Assembly: GCA_031273775.1 (NCBI GenBank)
Contig: JAISRF010000171.1
Location: forward strand, 1-13,422
Reading direction: 5' to 3'
DNA: 13,422 bases
Source of the DNA: Oscillospiraceae bacterium
GTDB lineage: Bacteria > Bacillota > Clostridia > Oscillospirales > Acutalibacteraceae
Positions 6,235-13,034 of this stretch are shown here, piece after piece; the first letter of the stretch is position 1; every line of letters starts with the position of its first letter. Made by a program: the position numbers and the translations under genes. Below the pieces are notes generated by a model, which saw nothing but the letters and a program-made list of their open reading frames with translations, ran no database searches and was not told the origin of the DNA.

Positions 6235-6855
6235 TTATACCGCGGCGCAGCACTCCGCCAGAGGGCATGTCCCGCATTTGGGGGCGCGGGCGGAGCATAT
6301 ATCCCGCCCGAACAACACCACGCGGTGGCAAAAGTCGGAGGACTCGTCTGGCGGAATCAATTTGATAAGTTCCCGTTCGACTTTGACGGGGTCTTCGGTA
6401 GCGCACAACCCCAGCCGGTTGGAAACGCGGATGAGGTGCGTGTCCGTCACCACGGCGGGTAGGCCGTACACATCCCCGCGGATAAGGTTGGCTGTTTTTC
6501 GCCCAATGCCGGGCAGCGAGGTCAAGTCCTCCATGCTTTCGGGCACCCCGCCGCCAAACCGTTCGCAAATGGCGCGGCACATGAGCACGATGTCACGCGC
6601 TTTGGTTTTGTAAAGCCCGCAGCTTTTAATCAGCCCTTCCACTTCGCTGATTTCGGCGGCGGCGAATTCCGCGGCGGTCTTAAACCGGGCAAACAGGGCG
6701 GGTGTGACCAAATTCACACGCGCGTCGGTACACTGGGCGGAAAGCCGTGTGGCAATCAGCAGCTGCAAGGGATCGCCGGCGCAAAGCGAACACTCGGCGG
6801 GGTAACGCTCCTTCAAAGCGTTCACCGCGAAAATCGCGCGCTGTTTTTTGGTCAT
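6235..6855 (-). CDS. nth: Endonuclease III (DNA glycosylase/AP lyase)
   Basis: Base-excision repair enzyme removing oxidised pyrimidines and cleaving the abasic strand. The 206-residue product has the helix-hairpin-helix LPGIGRKTAN with the catalytic Lys at 120, the catalytic Asp at 138 in VTDTHLIRVSNRLGL, and a C-terminal 4Fe-4S loop C187-x6-C194-x2-C197-x5-C203. These positions coincide with those of the E. coli enzyme. The start ATG at 6855 overlaps the stop of the preceding amidase-domain gene as ATGA, implying translational coupling; a longer in-frame TTG start at 6906 would lie inside that gene and is not needed. No clear terminator follows. Confidence 0.97.
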   Translation of the reverse strand: MTKKQRAIFAVNALKERYPAECSLCAGDPLQLLIATRLSAQCTDARVNLVTPALFARFKTAAEFAAAEISEVEGLIKSCGLYKTKARDIVLMCRAICERFGGGVPESMEDLTSLPGIGRKTANLIRGDVYGLPAVVTDTHLIRVSNRLGLCATEDPVKVERELIKLIPPDESSDFCHRVVLFGRDICSARAPKCGTCPLAECCAAV

Positions 6856-7448
6856 ATCAACCGTCCGTTTCTTATGCCGATTTTTAAAAAGCGCTTTGCG
6901 ATGCAATTGTATGAGGAAAGCGGGCGGTAGTCGCTGTCATCGGTATGGGTGGCGATGAGGACGTGATCTTCGTCCTTGGCTGTCCCCGTTTCCACCACCA
7001 AAAGCGAATGTCCGAACACGCCCGGCGTAAACGAAAGCTGAATCACATCGCCCGGTTCCAGCGCGAACAGAACGGTTTCCGCAGCGTAAACGCCCGCGCC
7101 TTTGTTTTTGGTCAAAAAGTTGTACAGATAGGGCACGCCGCTCCACGCGGGCGCGCGGTCATTGGCGCTGTTGTAGTACCAGCCGAAGGTTTTGGTGTAA
7201 TTCTGTGGCGCGCCCCCGGCGCGCAGGCACTGGGAAACAAAACTGGTACAGTCACCGCCCATTCCGTCGAAGTTGAGGTATTGGGGGTTACGGGAAAACG
7301 CCCACTGGTGGGCGTACGCCACGGCGGCCGCGCGGTTATATTTGCCGCTTGACACAACCGGCGACGCGGGCGCGGGTTCGTTTGATACGGGCGGCTGATA
7401 AGGCCCATATGGGGGTTGCGGTATGTACCGGTTTTGCTTATATGACAT
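6852..7448 (-). CDS. Amidase-domain protein (Amidase_6, NlpC/P60-like papain fold)
   Basis: The 198-residue product matches the putative amidase domain common in Firmicutes: GGDCTSFVSQCL with the likely nucleophile C67, a later FGHSLLVV with likely catalytic H147, and the ending THTDDSDYRPLSSY. Before the domain lie about 35 residues rich in Pro and Tyr (YIPQPPYGPYQPP) with no signal peptide or membrane helix, so a cytoplasmic, forespore or non-classical location must be considered; family members are usually presumed to act on amide bonds of cell-wall peptides. The ATG at 7448 follows GGAGGG with 8-nt spacing. The stop overlaps the nth start (ATGA). The substrate is unknown. Confidence 0.85.
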   Translation of the reverse strand: MSYKQNRYIPQPPYGPYQPPVSNEPAPASPVVSSGKYNRAAAVAYAHQWAFSRNPQYLNFDGMGGDCTSFVSQCLRAGGAPQNYTKTFGWYYNSANDRAPAWSGVPYLYNFLTKNKGAGVYAAETVLFALEPGDVIQLSFTPGVFGHSLLVVETGTAKDEDHVLIATHTDDSDYRPLSSYNCIAKRFLKIGIRNGRLI

Positions 7449-7473
7449 GATATAATCCCTCCGATGACAACGG

Positions 7474-7546
7474 ACAATTGTCAGCTAAAGTTTGGTTATA
7501 CCATTATTATATGCGAAGCCTTTGGCGATTGCCAACTGTCAATTGT
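7474..7546. repeat. 73-bp MITE-like element with terminal inverted repeats
   Basis: The left end ACAATTGTCAGCT (7474-7486) matches the inverse of the right end AACTGTCAATTGT (7534-7546) at 11 of 13 positions. The right end read on the minus strand continues as CAATTGA, CAGTTGG, CAATCGC, which is the 7-bp style of the array after alaS. It fills most of the gap between recR and the amidase-domain gene. It is too short to encode anything. Non-autonomous mobile element or repeat remnant is inferred. Confidence 0.5.
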
Positions 7547-7547
7547 T

Positions 7548-8147
7548 TCAAATCTCCAGCCTTCCGGCCAGCGCCCGGGAAAGGGTCACTTCGTCGGCGT
7601 ATTCCAAATCGCCGCCCACGGGGATTCCGTAAGCAAGGCGAGTTACCTTGACGTCAAAGGGTTTCAAAAGCCGGGACAGGTAAGAGGCGGTAGCCTCTCC
7701 CTCCACGGTGGGATTGGTCGCCATAATCAGCTCCGTAATGCCACCCTCGGCCACCCGGGCAATCAGCTCTTTAATTCGCAGTTGATCCGGCCCCACACCC
7801 GCAAGCGGCGCAATTACCCCGTGCAGCACGTGATAAAGCCCGTTGTATTCACGGGTGCGTTCAATGGCCATCACGTCCTGAGTATCCTCCACCACGCAGA
7901 CGGTGGCGGCATCCCGGGCGGGATTTTGGCAGAGGTTGCAGGTTTCACCGTCGGTGAGGTTTTGGCAAAGTTTGCAGCAGTGAATTTTGCTCCGCGCCTC
8001 TAAAATGGCCGAGGAAAAGCCTTCGGCTTCGTCCCGCGGCATGTTGAGCACATGAAAAGCCAGCCGCGCGGCGGACTTGCTCCCGATTCCGGGAAGTCGT
8101 GCGAACCGGTCTATTAGATTTTGAAGAGATTCAACATGGTAAGCCAA
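7548..8147 (-). CDS. recR: Recombination mediator protein RecR
   Basis: RecFOR-pathway protein that helps load RecA on gapped DNA. The 199 residues (typical length) contain the N-terminal helix-hairpin-helix LPGIGSKSAARLAFH, a four-Cys zinc finger C58-x2-C61-x8-C70-x2-C73, a Toprim domain beginning CVVEDTQDVMAIERT with NPTVEGEATASYL, and the conserved C-terminal GIPVGGDLEYADEVTLSRAL. The start is TTG at 8147, 7 bases after GGAGG (8159-8155); no in-frame ATG is near and the residues MAYHVESLQNLI fit the family N terminus. It follows ybaB on the same strand, the usual pairing. Confidence 0.98.
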   Translation of the reverse strand: MAYHVESLQNLIDRFARLPGIGSKSAARLAFHVLNMPRDEAEGFSSAILEARSKIHCCKLCQNLTDGETCNLCQNPARDAATVCVVEDTQDVMAIERTREYNGLYHVLHGVIAPLAGVGPDQLRIKELIARVAEGGITELIMATNPTVEGEATASYLSRLLKPFDVKVTRLAYGIPVGGDLEYADEVTLSRALAGRLEI

Positions 8148-8148
8148 G

Positions 8149-8167
8149 AAAAAACCTCCGGTTTTTT
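8149..8167 (-). promoter_or_regulatory. recR ribosome binding site inside an A/T-rich hairpin
   Basis: AAAAAACC and GGTTTTTT form an 8-bp perfect inverted repeat around a 3-base centre; the recR Shine-Dalgarno GGAGG occupies the centre and the start of one arm. The stem is weak (six A-T pairs) and may be incidental. A second short dyad (CCGTAT/ATACGG, 8171-8187) lies just upstream. Confidence 0.35.
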
Positions 8168-8210
8168 TATCCGTATATATAATACGGCTGACATTGTTTG
8201 TTTCCTCCGG

Positions 8211-8558
8211 CTACATCAGTCCGGGAATGTTCATGATTCCGGTGATTTTTTCCATTTCCTCCGCGGCGGCGCTGTCCGCCTGACGGTTGGCCGCGTTGAC
8301 CGCCGCTTTAACCAAATCCTCAAGCATTTCCACGTCGTCCGGGTCTACCGCGTCCGGGCTGATGGTCAGTTTTACAAGCTCGTGTTTGCCGGTCATGGTG
8401 GCCTCCACCATTCCGCCTCCGGAGGACGCGGAATATTCGCGGGCGTTAAGTTCTTCCTGCTTTTCCGCCGCTTCCTCCTGAATTTTCTGTGCCTTGCGCA
8501 GCATATCGTTCATGTTCCCGCCACCGCCGCCGTAGCCCTGAGGTAGTCTTGCTTTCAT
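8211..8558 (-). CDS. YbaB/EbfC family nucleoid-associated protein
   Basis: Small DNA-binding protein of 115 residues, usually paired with recR. It starts MKARLPQGYGGGGGN, a Gly-rich lead-in, then NMNDMLRKAQKIQEEAAEKQEEL, the conserved segment VEATMTGKHELVKLTISPDAVDPDD and EDLVKAAVNAANRQ. The ATG at 8558 has GGAGG (8572-8568) 9 bases upstream; in-frame codons further upstream fall into the repeat at the end of dnaB. Its stop is about 60 bases before recR. Confidence 0.95.
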   Translation of the reverse strand: MKARLPQGYGGGGGNMNDMLRKAQKIQEEAAEKQEELNAREYSASSGGGMVEATMTGKHELVKLTISPDAVDPDDVEMLEDLVKAAVNAANRQADSAAAEEMEKITGIMNIPGLM

Positions 8559-8574
8559 TGTAAAAAACCTCCGA

Positions 8575-8600
8575 AATTCTGCATTCCGCATTCTAAATTA
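8575..8600. repeat. Heptamer repeat at the end of dnaB
   Basis: Three 7-mers in register on the + strand: AATTCTG, CATTCCG, CATTCTA, followed by AATTA. The dnaB stop codon (8600-8598) lies within the AT-rich edge, so the repeat begins at or just before the end of the coding region, between dnaB and the ribosome binding site of ybaB. Period matches the other repeats but the unit sequence differs. Confidence 0.5.
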
Positions 8601-9968
8601 ATCATAGTGGTGTTCTTCTTCCGTGAACCGTGTAAAGCGCCCGTCCCAATGCATTTCTACGGTGCCCGTTTCGCCGTGGCGGTTTTTCGACACAATGCAT
8701 TCGGCGGCGTTTTCGTTGATGTCTTCCAAATCCTCCGCGGTGTTTTTGTAGTAAAACTCCCGGTACAAAAACAGCACAATATCGGCATCCTGCTCAATGG
8801 AACCCGATTCGCGCAAGTCCGAAAGCTGGGGTCGGTGGGATTTGCCGCCGTTTTTTTCCGGTGCGCGGGAAAGCTGAGCGCAAACCAGCACGGGCACGTT
8901 CAGCTCTTTGGCCATAATCTTCAGGTTGCGGGTAATTTCCGTAACCTCCGCCACGCGGTTATCCTTGGGCTTGGCGGTCTGCATGAGCTGCAAGTAATCC
9001 ACCACCACCAAATCCACCCGTTTCATCCGGCGGAGTTTGGCCTTCATCTGCTGGACGGTAATACCGGAGGTTTCGTCCAAATAAATCTGGCAGTTTCCTA
9101 AGATTCCGCTGGCGGCAATCAGGTCGCTCCATTCCTCGGGTTTTAGTTCGCCGGTACGCAGTTTTTCGCTTTGAATGCTCGCGGCATCGGACAGCAAACG
9201 CTGCGCAAGCTGGTCGCGTGTCATTTCCAGAGAAAAGATGCAGACGGTTTTTTTTTGCTTTTGCGCCACGTTTTTCGCAATGTTAAGCACAAAGCTGGTC
9301 TTGCCCATGCCGGGCCGCGCGCCCACTATGATCAAATCGGACTTGTTGAGGCCGGTCAGCATACGGTCCAGCCCCGAAAGCCCGGTGGGAATGCCGATGT
9401 ATTCATCGCGGTGCTCCGGGGAGGTGAGTTTATCCAGCCGGTCAAGGGTTTCGCCCATTAATACATCGCCGATATGTTTGAGGCCGGACACGTCCCGCCC
9501 CTGCCGGATTTCAAAAATGCGCTGTTCAGCGGAATCCAGCAATCGCGCAGCATCGGTTTCCTCGGCGGTCGCCTCGGCAATAATGTCGCGTGACGCGGCG
9601 ATCAAGGAACGCAGATAATGCTTTTCCCGCACAATTTCCGCATAACTTTCAATGTTCGCGGCGGAGGGGCGAAGCTGGGCTAACTGCAATAAATAAGCCT
9701 TGCCGCCTGCCTCGTCATAGGCGCCGGTTTTTCGGAGTTCTTCCAACACGGTGACGGTGTCCAGCTTTCGGTTCAGCTCGAACAGCCCTGCCATAGACGC
9801 GTAAACGGCACTGTGCTGGGGCAGGTAAAAATAATCCGCGCGTAACACGTCCGCCACTCGGAAAATGGACGGCGGGTCAATTAATACAGAACCTAAAACC
9901 GCCTGTTCGGCTTCCAGTGAGTAGGGCAGGTTTTGGCTGTCCAGATGAAAAAAGCTGTCTGCGGGCAT
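8598..9968 (-). CDS. dnaB: Replicative DNA helicase DnaB
   Basis: Hexameric 5'-3' helicase of the replisome (DnaC in Bacillus naming). The 456 residues have the all-helical N-terminal domain (SLEAEQAVLGSVLIDP onward), a RecA-like C-terminal domain with Walker A GARPGMGKT (216-224), Walker B VVVDYLQLM (321-329), and the DnaB motif SDLRESGSIEQDADIVLFLYR. Length is normal and no intein is seen. The ATG at 9968 (MPADSFFHLDSQ) follows AAGGGAG by about 9 bases; longer in-frame starts would run into the promoter region. It leads a leftward run with ybaB, recR, the amidase-domain gene and nth. rplI, often upstream of dnaB in Firmicutes, is not here; alaS is divergent instead. Confidence 0.98.
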   Translation of the reverse strand: MPADSFFHLDSQNLPYSLEAEQAVLGSVLIDPPSIFRVADVLRADYFYLPQHSAVYASMAGLFELNRKLDTVTVLEELRKTGAYDEAGGKAYLLQLAQLRPSAANIESYAEIVREKHYLRSLIAASRDIIAEATAEETDAARLLDSAEQRIFEIRQGRDVSGLKHIGDVLMGETLDRLDKLTSPEHRDEYIGIPTGLSGLDRMLTGLNKSDLIIVGARPGMGKTSFVLNIAKNVAQKQKKTVCIFSLEMTRDQLAQRLLSDAASIQSEKLRTGELKPEEWSDLIAASGILGNCQIYLDETSGITVQQMKAKLRRMKRVDLVVVDYLQLMQTAKPKDNRVAEVTEITRNLKIMAKELNVPVLVCAQLSRAPEKNGGKSHRPQLSDLRESGSIEQDADIVLFLYREFYYKNTAEDLEDINENAAECIVSKNRHGETGTVEMHWDGRFTRFTEEEHHYD

Positions 9969-9988
9969 GAAAAAATGCTCCCTTGGAC

Positions 9989-10016
9989 TTGACAAAATAA
10001 AAACGCGGAGTGTAAT
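9989..10016 (+). promoter_or_regulatory. Possible upstream promoter toward alaS
   Basis: TTGACA (9989-9994), 16-base spacer, TGTAAT (10011-10016, 5 of 6). It would give alaS a leader of about 160 bases and would fire from inside the 5' region of dnaB. Confidence 0.35.
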
Positions 10017-10029
10017 ACAACGTGAGTGA

Positions 10030-10058
10030 AGTATAACACGCCGCGCCCAAAACCGCAA
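10030..10058 (-). promoter_or_regulatory. Candidate promoter for dnaB
   Basis: Leftward -35 TTGCGG (10058-10053), 17-base spacer, -10 TATACT (10035-10030, 5 of 6), about 62 bases before the ATG. The -35 matches only in TTG. Confidence 0.45.
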
Positions 10059-10094
10059 GTGTGAATTTTAATGCGGGAGCAAAAATCGCTCGGA

Positions 10095-10123
10095 TTGACA
10101 AAACGCGTAAATCACATTATAAT
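10095..10123 (+). promoter_or_regulatory. Consensus sigma-A promoter of alaS
   Basis: TTGACA (10095-10100) and TATAAT (10118-10123) with a 17-base spacer: a perfect consensus. Expected start near 10130, giving a leader of about 55 bases. Confidence 0.88.
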
Positions 10124-10128
10124 GGTAT

Positions 10129-10164
10129 CTGTCGCGGGACATTCCGCAACAGGTACTATTTTTT
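10129..10164 (+). promoter_or_regulatory. Hairpin plus T run at the 5' end of the alaS leader
   Basis: CTGT-C-GCGG (10129-10137) pairs with CCGC-A-ACAG (10144-10152), one internal mismatch, 6-base loop, followed after 6 bases by six T (10159-10164). The hairpin would sit at the very 5' end of the transcript, which suggests an mRNA-stabilising or weak attenuating element. The leader is far too short for a T-box. Confidence 0.4.
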
Positions 10165-10185
10165 GATTGACAGGAGCAAGATACT

Positions 10186-12876
10186 ATGCAATGGATGTCG
10201 CTGAACGGCTTACGGGAAAAATACCTAGCGTTTTTTGAGGAGAAGGGACACCTGAGACTGAACTCGTTCCCGCTGATTCCCGATGGCGATCGGAGCCTTT
10301 TGCTGATAAATTCCGGCATGGCGCCCATGAAAAAATATTTTACCGGCGAGGTCACGCCGCCACGCAAAAGAGTGACCACCTGCCAGAAATGCATCCGTAC
10401 CCCGGATATTGAGCGGGTGGGAAAAACCGCCCGGCACGGAACTTTTTTTGAAATGCTGGGCAATTTTTCCTTCGGAGATTACTTCAAAAAAGAGGCGACA
10501 GCCTGGGCGTGGGAGTTCTGCACCAAGGTGCTGGAAATGCCGGCCGACCGCGTATGGGTAACCATTTTCCGGGACGATGACGAAGCTTTTGAAATCTGGA
10601 CCAAACTTGTTGGCGTGAACCCCGACCGCATTGTACGGCTGGGCAAGGAGGATAATTTCTGGGAACATGGTTCCGGCCCCTGCGGCCCCTGCTCCGAAAT
10701 TCATTTTGACCGCGGCGACCAATACGGCTGCGGCAGCCCGGACTGTGGCCCGGGCTGTGACTGTGACCGCTACGTTGAATTCTGGAACCTGGTGTTCACG
10801 CAGTTTGAATCGGACGGCGCGGGAAATTATACACCCCTTGACCACCCCAATATCGACACCGGCATGGGGCTGGAGCGGTTAGCCTGCGTGGTGCAGGGCG
10901 TGGACAACCTGTTTGAAGTGGATTCAGTCGCAAAAATTCTTGAAAAAGCCGGGGAAATCGCCGGGGTGAAGTACAAAACCGACGACCATCTGGACGTGTC
11001 TCTCCGCGTGATTACCGACCATATCCGCTCCTGTGTGTTTATGCTTTCGGACGGAGTGCTACCCTCGAACGAGGGACGAGGCTATGTTTTACGCCGCCTG
11101 ATTCGCCGCGCTGCCCGCCATGGACGGATATTGGGCGTAACCCGCCCATTTTTGGCGGAGGTTGCCGGAACCGCCATCGGGGAGAGCCGCGCCGCGTACC
11201 CGGAACTTGCCGAAAAGCGCGAAACCATTTTGAAGATGATTGCCTTTGAGGAAGAAAGCTTTTCGAAAACAATCGATCAGGGATTGGCGCTTTTGGAACA
11301 ACTTTCCCAAAACCTGTCGGTTGGCGCGCTGTCCGGCGCGGATGCCTTTCGCCTGTATGACACCTTCGGTTTTCCCTTTGATTTGACCCTTGATATTCTG
11401 GAAGAAAAGGGCTTGACTGCGGACGAGGAAGGCTTTACCGCGTTAATGCAGAGCCAGCGCGAACGTTCCCGCGCCGCCAGAAAAGGTTCGGACGGGGAGG
11501 CCTGGGCGGGAAACAACCTGCCCGCAAACGAGACCCCCACGGAATTCGTGGGGTATGACAGGCTGTCAGCCACCGCACAGGTGAAATATATCATCGCCCA
11601 GGCCGGTCGTCCGGATTCAATAGAAGAGGGCGATAGCGCCGTTCTGATTTTGGATAAAACCCCGTTTTACGGCGAGAGCGGCGGTCAGGCCGGGGACGTT
11701 GGAGAATTGACAGTGGAGAGTGGACGGTTGAGAATGGAAAATGACGGGTTGGCAAGACAATCGGAAAACTGCGCTTTCGGGGCGGTTTTTAAGGTTTATT
11801 CTACCACGAAAAACGCTAACGGCTTGGTTTTGCACCATGGGGAACTGATTTCTGGTACGATTAAGGTTGGGGACATGGTGACGGCGGCAATCGACCGTGA
11901 AAAACGCGAAGCGACCACGCTGAATCATACGGCGGCGCATTTGCTCCAGGCGGCGCTCCGCCAGGTTCTGGGCGCACACGTGGAACAAGCCGGCCAGTCG
12001 GTGGATTCGGCTCGGCTCCGCTTTGATTTTACGCATTTTTCCGCCCTCACCGGGGAGGAAATCAAACAGGCAGAAGGGCTGGTCAACGGCGCAATTATAA
12101 AGGCGCTTCCGGTTACCACGGAGGTTTTGCCGGTTGAGGAAGCGAAAAAGCGCGGCGCAATGGCGCTGTTCGGGGAAAAGTACGGCGACACCGTGCGGTT
12201 GGTTTCCGCCGGGGATTTTTCAAAGGAGCTTTGCGGCGGCACCCACACGGACAACACGGTAAAAATCCGCCTGTTCGAAATCGTGTCCGAAAGCTCGGTA
12301 TCGGCGGGGGTGCGCAGGATTGAAGCCTTTACCGGCGAGGCGGCGGCGGACTATCTGCGCCGGTTCAGAAGTCTGTCCACGGAAACCGCGGCGGTACTGA
12401 AAGCCGCGCCGGAGGGCTTGCCGGAGCGCGCGGCGGCGGTATTGGCAGAATTAAAGGAAAAAGACCGCCTATTGGAGAAGCAAAATGCCGCCGTGGCGGC
12501 GCAGCGGGCCGAGAGGCTTGCGGCAAACGCCGCCGATGTTGGCGGTGCGCGGCTGGCCACGCAAATCATTGACAACGCGGATGCCGACACGCTCCGCAAT
12601 ATAGGCGACAGCCTGAAAGCCGCCCACCCGGATTTAGTGGCGGTGCTGGCCTGTATAAACAGGGAAAAGGGAGCGGTAACGCTGGCGGCGGTTTGCGGCG
12701 GAGAAGCCGTTAAAAAAGGCGCGCACGCCGGAAACTTAGTCCGCGAACTTGCAAAGCTGGTCGGCGGAAGCGGCGGAGGCCGTCCTGACAGTGCCATGGC
12801 AGGCGGAAAAAAGCCGGAAGAGCTGGAAGCGGCAATGGCTCAGGCGGTGGGGATTTTAAAGGGAATGCTTAAATAA
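10186..12876 (+). CDS. alaS: Alanyl-tRNA synthetase
   Basis: Class II synthetase charging tRNA-Ala, with an editing domain. The 896 residues include the catalytic domain from residue 1 (LREKYLAFFEEKGH, FGDYFKKEA, GMGLERL), a Cys-rich insertion in the catalytic part (CGPCSEIHFD, YGCGSPDCGPGCDCDRY) known in clostridial enzymes, the zinc-binding editing site HTAAH (H581, H585) with CGGTH (C683, H687), and the C-Ala domain with GGSGGGRPDSAMAGG. E. coli and B. subtilis enzymes have about 876-878 residues. Most of the excess lies at about 508-524, where a 7-bp-periodic repeat is read in frame between GQAGD and GAVFKV. Start ATG 10186 has AGGAG 9 bases upstream. It is a single-gene unit from a consensus promoter. 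Confidence 0.98.
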   Translation: MQWMSLNGLREKYLAFFEEKGHLRLNSFPLIPDGDRSLLLINSGMAPMKKYFTGEVTPPRKRVTTCQKCIRTPDIERVGKTARHGTFFEMLGNFSFGDYFKKEATAWAWEFCTKVLEMPADRVWVTIFRDDDEAFEIWTKLVGVNPDRIVRLGKEDNFWEHGSGPCGPCSEIHFDRGDQYGCGSPDCGPGCDCDRYVEFWNLVFTQFESDGAGNYTPLDHPNIDTGMGLERLACVVQGVDNLFEVDSVAKILEKAGEIAGVKYKTDDHLDVSLRVITDHIRSCVFMLSDGVLPSNEGRGYVLRRLIRRAARHGRILGVTRPFLAEVAGTAIGESRAAYPELAEKRETILKMIAFEEESFSKTIDQGLALLEQLSQNLSVGALSGADAFRLYDTFGFPFDLTLDILEEKGLTADEEGFTALMQSQRERSRAARKGSDGEAWAGNNLPANETPTEFVGYDRLSATAQVKYIIAQAGRPDSIEEGDSAVLILDKTPFYGESGGQAGDVGELTVESGRLRMENDGLARQSENCAFGAVFKVYSTTKNANGLVLHHGELISGTIKVGDMVTAAIDREKREATTLNHTAAHLLQAALRQVLGAHVEQAGQSVDSARLRFDFTHFSALTGEEIKQAEGLVNGAIIKALPVTTEVLPVEEAKKRGAMALFGEKYGDTVRLVSAGDFSKELCGGTHTDNTVKIRLFEIVSESSVSAGVRRIEAFTGEAAADYLRRFRSLSTETAAVLKAAPEGLPERAAAVLAELKEKDRLLEKQNAAVAAQRAERLAANAADVGGARLATQIIDNADADTLRNIGDSLKAAHPDLVAVLACINREKGAVTLAAVCGGEAVKKGAHAGNLVRELAKLVGGSGGGRPDSAMAGGKKPEELEAAMAQAVGILKGMLK
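11707..11755. repeat. Heptamer-periodic repeat inserted in frame in alaS
   Basis: Seven 7-mers in perfect register: TTGACAG, TGGAGAG, TGGACGG, TTGAGAA, TGGAAAA, TGACGGG, TTGGCAA. The first is identical to the unit of the array after the gene. It adds about 17 residues (LTVESGRLRMENDG...) between the conserved GQAGD and GAVFKV segments, in the linker before the editing domain. Three units equal seven codons, so the tract can stay open. Confidence 0.7.
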
Positions 12877-12953
12877 GTTGACAGTTGACAGTTGACAGTT
12901 GACAGTTGGCGGGTGACAGTTGGCGGGTGACAGTTGACAGTTGACAGGTGACA
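12877..12953. repeat. Array of eleven 7-bp tandem repeats
   Basis: It starts at the base after the alaS stop. Units in exact register: GTTGACA four times, GTTGGCG, GGTGACA, GTTGGCG, GGTGACA, GTTGACA twice, GGTGACA, then a degenerate GGTGTGG. The pair GTTGGCG-GGTGACA occurs twice, indicating duplication by 14 bp. This is a short tandemly repeated repetitive sequence, of a kind known from cyanobacteria and some clostridia; no spacers, so it is not CRISPR. Confidence 0.92.
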
Positions 12954-12961
12954 GGTGTGGT

Positions 12962-12992
12962 GTCCGCCTTTGCGGACTGGTTATAATTTTGC
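12962..12992 (+). terminator. Probable alaS terminator
   Basis: GTCCGC (12962-12967) and GCGGAC (12972-12977) form a perfect 6-bp stem with a CTTT loop, followed by TGGTTATAATTTTG. The T tract is interrupted, so it is moderate in strength. It is the only stem with downstream T's after alaS. Confidence 0.5.
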
Positions 12993-13034
12993 ACGCGCGA
13001 GTGATAGAATAATTCAAATATGTTCAGCTCTTAA

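Noticed and set aside
6856..6906. Longer nth from TTG at 6906
   Set aside because: It would overlap the amidase gene by 50 bases; the ATGA-coupled start gives family-typical numbering of Lys120 and Asp138.
9969..10058. 30-residue N-terminal extension of DnaB
   Set aside because: It runs through the predicted promoter and the residues do not resemble DnaB; the ATG at 9968 has a ribosome binding site.
10124..10185. T-box leader of alaS
   Set aside because: Only about 55 bases from the predicted start and no T-box motif.
10225..10845. 206-codon minus-strand frame opposite alaS
   Set aside because: Antisense to the conserved AlaRS catalytic domain; compositional shadow only.
12877..12960. CRISPR array
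   Set aside because: Repeat unit is 7 bp in direct contact with no spacers, and no cas genes are near.
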